Shown in pieces: positions 60,281-64,000 of a stretch of DNA of 64,000 bases. How positions within the stretch are numbered: the stretch's first letter is position 1; the number at the start of each line of letters is the position of its first letter. Source of the DNA: CAVXEH01 sp963805305 (GTDB lineage: Bacteria > Chloroflexota > Limnocylindria > QHBO01). Location of the stretch: the NCBI GenBank assembly GCA_963805305.1, contig CAWDTM010000002.1, forward strand, positions 558,001 to 622,000, given 5' to 3'. A model generated the notes under the pieces. It did no database searches. It saw only the letters and a list, made by a program, of their open reading frames with translations, and was not told the origin of the DNA. Made by a program: the position numbers and the translations under genes.

Positions 60281-60793
60281 ATGGCCGGCAGCGTCGTAAC
60301 CAAGGCAACCGAATCCCAGCACGGCGGAGCTCCCGCTCCGCTCGAGCGGGCGCCATTCATCGTGCGACTGTTCGATCCGCTCACCCAGCGGCTCCTCCGA
60401 GCGGGGATGCCCCTGGGACCCAACATCCTGCTCACCGTGCGGGGCCGCAGGAGCGGCGAGCCGCGGACGGTTGGCGTGGCACTCACGACCATCGACGACC
60501 GGCGTTGGGTGGTGGGCGGCTACGGCGAGGTGAACTGGGTTCGCAACCTGCGGGCGGCGGGGGAGGGCAGCATCCGCGTCAACGGCCGTGACGAACAGGC
60601 GCGGGCGCGGGCCTACACGCCGGCGCAGGCGCTCGTCTTCTACCGCGACATCCTGGGTCCCTGGGTCCGGCGCAGCTCGCTACCGCGGCGGATCGTGAGC
60701 CGGATCATCCTGGGCGACGTCCTGGGCGACCCCGTGGCCGCCGCGCGCGATCACCCCGTCTTCGAGCTGTACCCCGTTACGCCGACGGCATGA
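60281..60793 (+). CDS. Deazaflavin-dependent nitroreductase (DUF385/DDN family)
   Basis: 170 residues. LLTVRGRRSGEPRTVGVALTTIDDRRWVVGGYGEVNWVRNLRAAGEGSIRVNGR is the signature of F420-dependent nitroreductase-like proteins (Ddn family). This suggests the organism makes or binds F420, although no F420 biosynthetic gene is in the window. AAGGAGGTG, 7-8 nt before ATG 60281, is a near-ideal ribosome site. It diverges from the SigJ-like gene over 69 bp. Confidence 0.88.
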   Translation: MAGSVVTKATESQHGGAPAPLERAPFIVRLFDPLTQRLLRAGMPLGPNILLTVRGRRSGEPRTVGVALTTIDDRRWVVGGYGEVNWVRNLRAAGEGSIRVNGRDEQARARAYTPAQALVFYRDILGPWVRRSSLPRRIVSRIILGDVLGDPVAAARDHPVFELYPVTPTA

Positions 60794-60901
60794 GCCCGCC
60801 TGGCCGCGGATGAGGCTGATAGCCGGGGGTGGTAACCCAGGTACCGATGCGACCGCCGGCCTGCCGGCCGGGCGAGCCTGGACGCGTTCACCGGTCGCAT
60901 T

Positions 60902-60918
60902 GGGTGATGTGATTACCC
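60902..60918. repeat. Dyad repeat, copy 3
   Basis: GGGTGAT-GTG-ATTACCC followed by GCTCGACCGACGG, in the 262-bp convergent space between the nitroreductase and VOC genes. A convergent position argues against a promoter role for this copy. GTTCACCGGTCGCAT lies directly before it. Confidence 0.45.
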
Positions 60919-61055
60919 GCTCGACCGACGGGGACCCTGCATCCGCGCGTCGGCAGCCCCCAGCCCGGGCCCATCGGTCGTGCGGGTAGTGTGGTGACCA
61001 CGGCGTCGCCAAGCGAGCGCGGCGGCAGCTAGAGCCGGGTGCGACGTCCGGCGCG

Positions 61056-61409
61056 CTACATCGGGCTGTTGATCTGGAAGTAGTTGCCGTCCGGATCGGC
61101 GAACGTCGCGATCCACGTCTCCTCGACGTCGCCGGGGTGGTACGGCTCGGCGATGACCGTAGCGCCGGCCGTCTTGAAGCGCTCGGAGTCGCCCGGTACG
61201 TCCGTGCTGGTCAAGTTCCAGATCATCCGTCCCGGTTCGGCGCTGGCGCCCTTCACCTGGTCGTGCGGCGCCACCATGACGGTCACGGATCCCAGCTGCC
61301 AGCCGGTGTAGCCACCGTCCTCCCAGGCCGGGTCGCCGAACAGGCGCCGATAGAACTCCACCAGGCGTCCGGGGTTCTCCGAGCCAATCATCAAGCTGTT
61401 GAATTCCAT
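61056..61409 (-). CDS. VOC-family (glyoxalase-like) protein
   Basis: 117 residues, one VOC module: FNSLMIGSENPGRLVEFYRRLFGDPAWEDGGYTGWQLGSVTVMV at the start and ETWIATFADPDGNYFQINSPM at the end, where the glutamate usually used for metal binding is replaced. It may bind rather than turn over a ligand. AGAGGA is at the right distance from ATG 61409. It is the second gene of an operon, 20 bp after a second VOC gene. Confidence 0.83.
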   Translation of the reverse strand: MEFNSLMIGSENPGRLVEFYRRLFGDPAWEDGGYTGWQLGSVTVMVAPHDQVKGASAEPGRMIWNLTSTDVPGDSERFKTAGATVIAEPYHPGDVEETWIATFADPDGNYFQINSPM

Positions 61410-61429
61410 TTCAGTTTCCTCTCTCTTGG

Positions 61430-61897
61430 TTACCGACGAGCACCAACCTGCTCGTCCGGGGTCGCGGCGTTGACGCGCTCCGCCAGCTCCACGATGAGCC
61501 CCTCCGGGCCGTGGACGTAGCAGAGCCGATAGAAGTCCTCGTACTGCTCGACCGTGCCCACCGTGCCGTACCCCTTCGCCCGGAGCCGGGCCAGGGCGGC
61601 GTCCAGGTCGCCGACCTCCAGGGAGATGTGTCGGAAGCCGGGACGGTTCGCCGGCAGGAAGCCCGCGGCCTCGTCCGACACCGGGGCGTGGTACGTGACG
61701 AGCTCCAGGTTGCCGGTGCCATCGGGCGTGCGGACCATCACCATCTCCGCCCGGACGCCGTCGAGCCCGTTGATGCGGTCCACCCACGAGCCCCCGAGCT
61801 CCATGGGGTCGCTGGGCTCGAAGCCGAGGTCGGTGAAGAAGGCGACGGCGGCGTCGAGGTCCTCGACGACGACACCCAGGTGATCGAATCGGAGCAT
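61430..61897 (-). CDS. VOC-family protein (glyoxalase/bleomycin-resistance type)
   Basis: 155 residues. LRFDHLGVVVEDLDAAVAFFTDLGFE is the classic first beta-alpha unit; FRHISLEVGDLDAALARLRAKGY begins the second, and CYVHGPEGLIVELAERV ends with the metal-binding glutamate in VELAE. The substrate is unknown. ATG 61897 starts at the conserved strand; ATG 61933 would add 12 residues. No convincing Shine-Dalgarno is seen. Confidence 0.83.
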   Translation of the reverse strand: MLRFDHLGVVVEDLDAAVAFFTDLGFEPSDPMELGGSWVDRINGLDGVRAEMVMVRTPDGTGNLELVTYHAPVSDEAAGFLPANRPGFRHISLEVGDLDAALARLRAKGYGTVGTVEQYEDFYRLCYVHGPEGLIVELAERVNAATPDEQVGARR

Positions 61898-61985
61898 ACC
61901 CACCCATCCGCGCTGTACGTGTTCGGTCACCATCTTGGACCGATGTCGCCCGCGAAGCTCATCGGCGTGGCTGATGTTGTCGTAA

Positions 61986-62004
61986 GTGGTGACCCCATCA
62001 CCAC
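61986..62004. repeat. Dyad repeat, copy 4
   Basis: GTGGTGA-CCCCA-TCACCAC: within it GGTGAC-CCC-ATCACC matches the shared 6-3-6 layout. It is followed by AATGACCGTCGGACG. It lies upstream of the VOC operon. Confidence 0.5.
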
Positions 62005-62058
62005 AATGACCGTCGGACGCGCGGGCGTTCCGGTTTTCACGGGGTTCCGTCGTCGTTT

Positions 62059-62075
62059 GGGTGACCGCATCACCC
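62059..62075. repeat. Dyad repeat, copy 5
   Basis: GGGTGAC-CGC-ATCACCC followed by GTTTGTCGGCGG. It lies 72 bp from copy 4, mirroring the paired arrangement of copies 1 and 2. Confidence 0.5.
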
Positions 62076-62238
62076 GTTTGTCGGCGGAAGCGCCCGCGGC
62101 CGCCGTTCTGGCGCGTCGGTCCGGGAGTTCGGCGGTCGTAACGGTGATCTGGTCGCCATCGGTCCGTCAACGCAGCGATGAGTTCCCCCGGTTCGATCCG
62201 TCCACCAGTAGGGTTGAGACCAAGCGGAGGTGCAGGAC

Positions 62239-62775
62239 GTGCGAACGGTCGTGGTCTATGAGCTGCTGTCCCTGGACGGGGTGGCCGAGGATCCGGACAG
62301 CTTCATCGCGGAATGGGATGCGGCGATGGACGCCAACCTGGCTGCGGTGATCGCGCCCCAGGACGCGGTCATCCTGGGTCGCGGCAGCTACACGGAGTGG
62401 GCGCGGTTCTGGCCGACCAGCGAGGTAGAGCCGTTCGCCACATTCATCAACGGGGTCACCAAGTACGTTGCGACATCCACGCCCCTCGACCGGGACTGGG
62501 CCAATGCGACCGCGATCGACGGCGAGCTGGTCCAGTTCATTCGGGATCTCAGGGAGCGGCCCGGAGGCGATATTGGCGTCCACGCCAGCATCTCCGTCGC
62601 GCAGGCGCTGCTGACCGCCGGCGTCGTCGACGAGCTCCGGCTGGTGATCGCACCGACCATTGCCGGCGGCGGGCGTCGGCTCTTCGACGGCGTGCCACGG
62701 TTGCAGCTCGAATCCATCGGGAGCGAGGTCTCGCCAACGGGCTCGCTGCTCGTGCGCTATCGGGTGCGGCGTTAG
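62239..62775 (+). CDS. RibD C-terminal/dihydrofolate reductase-like protein (paralogue 3)
   Basis: 178 residues. VVVYELLSLDGVAEDPDSF and AVILGRGSYTEWARFWP match the other two paralogues in the window, and GGDIGVHASISVAQALLTAGVVDELRLVIAPTIAGGGRRLF forms the nucleotide-binding half. The substrate is unknown. GGAGG (62226-62230) with an 8-nt spacer selects GTG 62239. Confidence 0.87.
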   Translation: MRTVVVYELLSLDGVAEDPDSFIAEWDAAMDANLAAVIAPQDAVILGRGSYTEWARFWPTSEVEPFATFINGVTKYVATSTPLDRDWANATAIDGELVQFIRDLRERPGGDIGVHASISVAQALLTAGVVDELRLVIAPTIAGGGRRLFDGVPRLQLESIGSEVSPTGSLLVRYRVRR

Positions 62776-63192
62776 GCAGCGCGGCCGAACCAGGCGGTCA
62801 GCGCCTCCACCAGCCCCGGCATCCCAGGCCCCGGAGCAGGCCCGCGACGCTCACGAGCACATGGCGCCGCCCGAGCTATGCGGTCGCACGCTCTCACGCA
62901 TCGGCAGATGCCTGGAGCAGCATTGTGGCAATCGAGAGGCCGATGGCGGCCGTTGCCTCGTCATGCGGCTGCCATGAGCATCCATACGACGATCGGCGGG
63001 CGGTTCGATGGTCGTAACGCTGCTCACAGCAGCAGACCGAGCCAACTGCGACAGACGGAAGGAACTGGGAGAATCGGCTGGCCAAGGTCAGCTACATCTC
63101 CCCTTGTGCGTCGTCGCGTCCCGCGCAACGCTTCCTCGCGCAAACGTGACCGGCCGCGTACCAATGGGGCCGGGCTGAGAGGGGAGCGGAGC
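62776..63192. other. 417-bp intergenic region
   Basis: No full gene. The third 18-bp repeat (63007-63024) is here and runs into GCTGCT-CAC-AGCAGC, a perfect 6-bp hairpin at about 63019-63033. On the minus strand a short frame ending at 62772 reads MPGLVEALTAWFGRAA and could be a gene remnant. Near the right end, ribosome-site-like GGGGAGCGGAG precedes the next gene. The rest shows nothing I can name. Confidence 0.4.
63007..63024 (+). repeat. 18-bp intergenic repeat, copy C
   Basis: GATGGTCGTAACGCTGCT. It is followed by CACAGCAGC, so the last six bases also form one arm of a short hairpin. GAGCAGCA occurs about 95 bp upstream, as before copy B. Confidence 0.5.
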
Positions 63193-64000
63193 ATGCCGCT
63201 GGGACAACGCGCCATTGCCTGGAGTCGACGTGCAGTCGCCGGCCAGGGACTCACCGGGCGCCTCGTCCTAATCGCCGGGCTTCTCTTCATCGCGCTGCCG
63301 CTCTACCTCGTGACAGGGCTCTGGTTCGACCTGCTGTATGCGGCGCTCGGGTGGCTGGGGGGACGGCGGCTGACGCCCAGGGTTCGCGCGGTCATTGCGG
63401 CTGCCACGGTGTTCGTGCTCGTGGTTGCGGTTGTGGCGGCTTGGTCACCGCCGGCACCCTCGGCGACGCCCGGAGCCGGCTCGAGTGCCGTGGCCCTGGT
63501 CACCGCATCGCCGACATCCACGCCGACCCTGGCTCCAACGCCCGTTGCCACCCCCTCCCCGGGTGGGGCTGCGACATCGGTCCCGGTTGATCTCGACGAT
63601 GGAGCAACGGGGACCGCTCCGCCCGCGCTGCCATCGCCGGCCGCGACGACGAATCCGAACGTCACGGCCATTGGCTGGCTGCCAGGCGAACCCGATGCCG
63701 CCCTCACGCCCGGGGCCCTGAACCCCGCCGTGACGCAGGCAACCATTGGCACCACGATCTGCGTATCGGGCTGGACCGCGACCATCCGGCCGAGCTCCAG
63801 CTACACCACCACGCTGAAGGTCCAGCAGATCGCCCAGTATGGGTACACCGATACGAGCACCGCGGACTACGAGGAGGACCACCTCATCTCGCTCGAGCTG
63901 GGCGGCGCGCCACGCGATCCGGCGAACCTGTGGCCCGAGCCGTACAGCGCGTCCCTCGCGGACGGCCGCGATACCGGTGCCCGCGTCAAGGACACGTTCG
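63193..64000 (+). CDS. Membrane protein with a conserved extracytoplasmic domain (truncated by the window end)
   Basis: The frame is open from ATG 63193 to the window edge, 269 residues so far. Two hydrophobic helices (LVLIAGLLFIALPLYLVTGLWF and VIAAATVFVLVVAVVAAW) precede a Pro/Thr/Ala-rich linker of about 75 residues. Then comes a domain with TICVSGWTATIRPSSSYTT, YEEDHLISLELGGAPRDPANLWPEPY. The D-H-L-I-x-L-x-L-G-G pattern recalls a His-Asn-type metallo-nuclease (HNH-like) core in secreted proteins, but activity is unproven. GGGGAG-type sequence precedes the ATG. Confidence 0.72.
   Translation, partial: MPLGQRAIAWSRRAVAGQGLTGRLVLIAGLLFIALPLYLVTGLWFDLLYAALGWLGGRRLTPRVRAVIAAATVFVLVVAVVAAWSPPAPSATPGAGSSAVALVTASPTSTPTLAPTPVATPSPGGAATSVPVDLDDGATGTAPPALPSPAATTNPNVTAIGWLPGEPDAALTPGALNPAVTQATIGTTICVSGWTATIRPSSSYTTTLKVQQIAQYGYTDTSTADYEEDHLISLELGGAPRDPANLWPEPYSASLADGRDTGARVKDTF

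Larger units (their letters stand above)
61898..62238. other. 341-bp divergent intergenic region with repeats
   Basis: No gene fits. It contains two copies of the GGTnAY-N3-ATYACC dyad (61988 and 62060), each followed by a C/G-rich CCGTCGG- or GTCGGCGG-type tail, and a third related sequence, GGTCGTAACGGTGAT, near 62135. TAGGGT at 62207-62212 is a likely -10 for the RibD-like gene, which has GGAGG at 62226-62230. Confidence 0.45.

Noticed and set aside
62716..62820. Minus-strand tail MPGLVEALTAWFGRAA ending at 62772
   Set aside because: It looks like a protein C-terminus, but nothing upstream gives a gene; too short to call, noted only as a possible remnant.

Overview
The window is high-GC bacterial chromosome (roughly 70 % G+C by eye, G/C at most third positions) with about 64 protein genes, no rRNA or tRNA that I can recognise, no transposase and no CRISPR array. 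The gene mix suggests a monoderm-like, aerobic, free-living high-GC bacterium: DUF3090, a SARP/BTAD-type regulator, Thr/Pro-rich lipoproteins with bacterial SH3-like modules, a sortase-type LPNTS surface protein, a TM0106-type nuclease-helicase, several ECF sigma factors and LigD-type end joining. My best guess is Chloroflexota (Limnocylindria/Ellin6529-like), with Actinomycetota as the alternative. This is inference from gene content, not from a marker gene.

Layout. 0-8 kb: end of a membrane protein, a cNMP-binding protein, a pdxH/class V aminotransferase operon divergent from a HAD phosphatase, a DoxX-Rieske fusion, a PRC-barrel protein and LigD. 8-14.5 kb: an XRE-TPR regulator with a tiny divergent peptide ORF, a candidate small RNA, DUF3090 plus a dual-specificity phosphatase, a MarR/operator/small-protein module, an N-methyltryptophan oxidase-like enzyme and a repeat-rich LPNTS surface protein. 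14.6-25.7 kb: msrB, a large RecB-like nuclease/SF1 helicase, and a MacA/MacB-type efflux operon with its two-component system. 25.7-32 kb: an adenylate cyclase-AAA-TPR regulator, DUF72, a hydrolase and small membrane proteins. 32-42.4 kb: three ECF sigma factors (one carrying its own zinc-finger anti-sigma domain, one paired with a membrane anti-sigma protein), redox enzymes, a STAS protein, a NagD-like phosphatase, a lipoprotein and a methyltransferase. 42.5-43.2 kb: about 660 nt of non-coding, hairpin-rich sequence behind a strong promoter. 43.2-54.2 kb: a glyoxalase-like protein, hydrolase, XRE regulator, adenylate-forming ligase, RibD-like reductase, Na+/H+ antiporter, two secreted proteins and a SARP-type giant regulator. 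54.3-64 kb: a frameshifted XRE paralogue, two more RibD-like reductases, a FAD amine oxidase, SIMPL, DinB, SigJ-like sigma factor, deazaflavin-type nitroreductase and VOC proteins, set among dispersed dyad repeats, ending in a truncated membrane protein.

Gene expression has a visible logic. At about 18 monocistronic or first genes a TANNNT-like -10 box ends exactly 6-7 nt before ATG/GTG with no Shine-Dalgarno, implying leaderless mRNAs. Three divergent pairs are separated by only 19-28 bp holding two overlapping -10 boxes. Genes inside operons instead use GGAGG-type sites or 1-4 nt stop/start overlaps. Convergent neighbours often overlap, twice sharing a CTAG in which both strands read TAG. 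The same -10 form stands in front of the two candidate RNAs.

The most interesting undescribed candidates are the 42.5-43.2 kb structured RNA, the shared-promoter leaderless architecture, the short RNA at 9.37-9.47 kb, the two related XRE loci with duplicated and palindromic sequence, and the five-copy dyad repeat between 58 and 62 kb.
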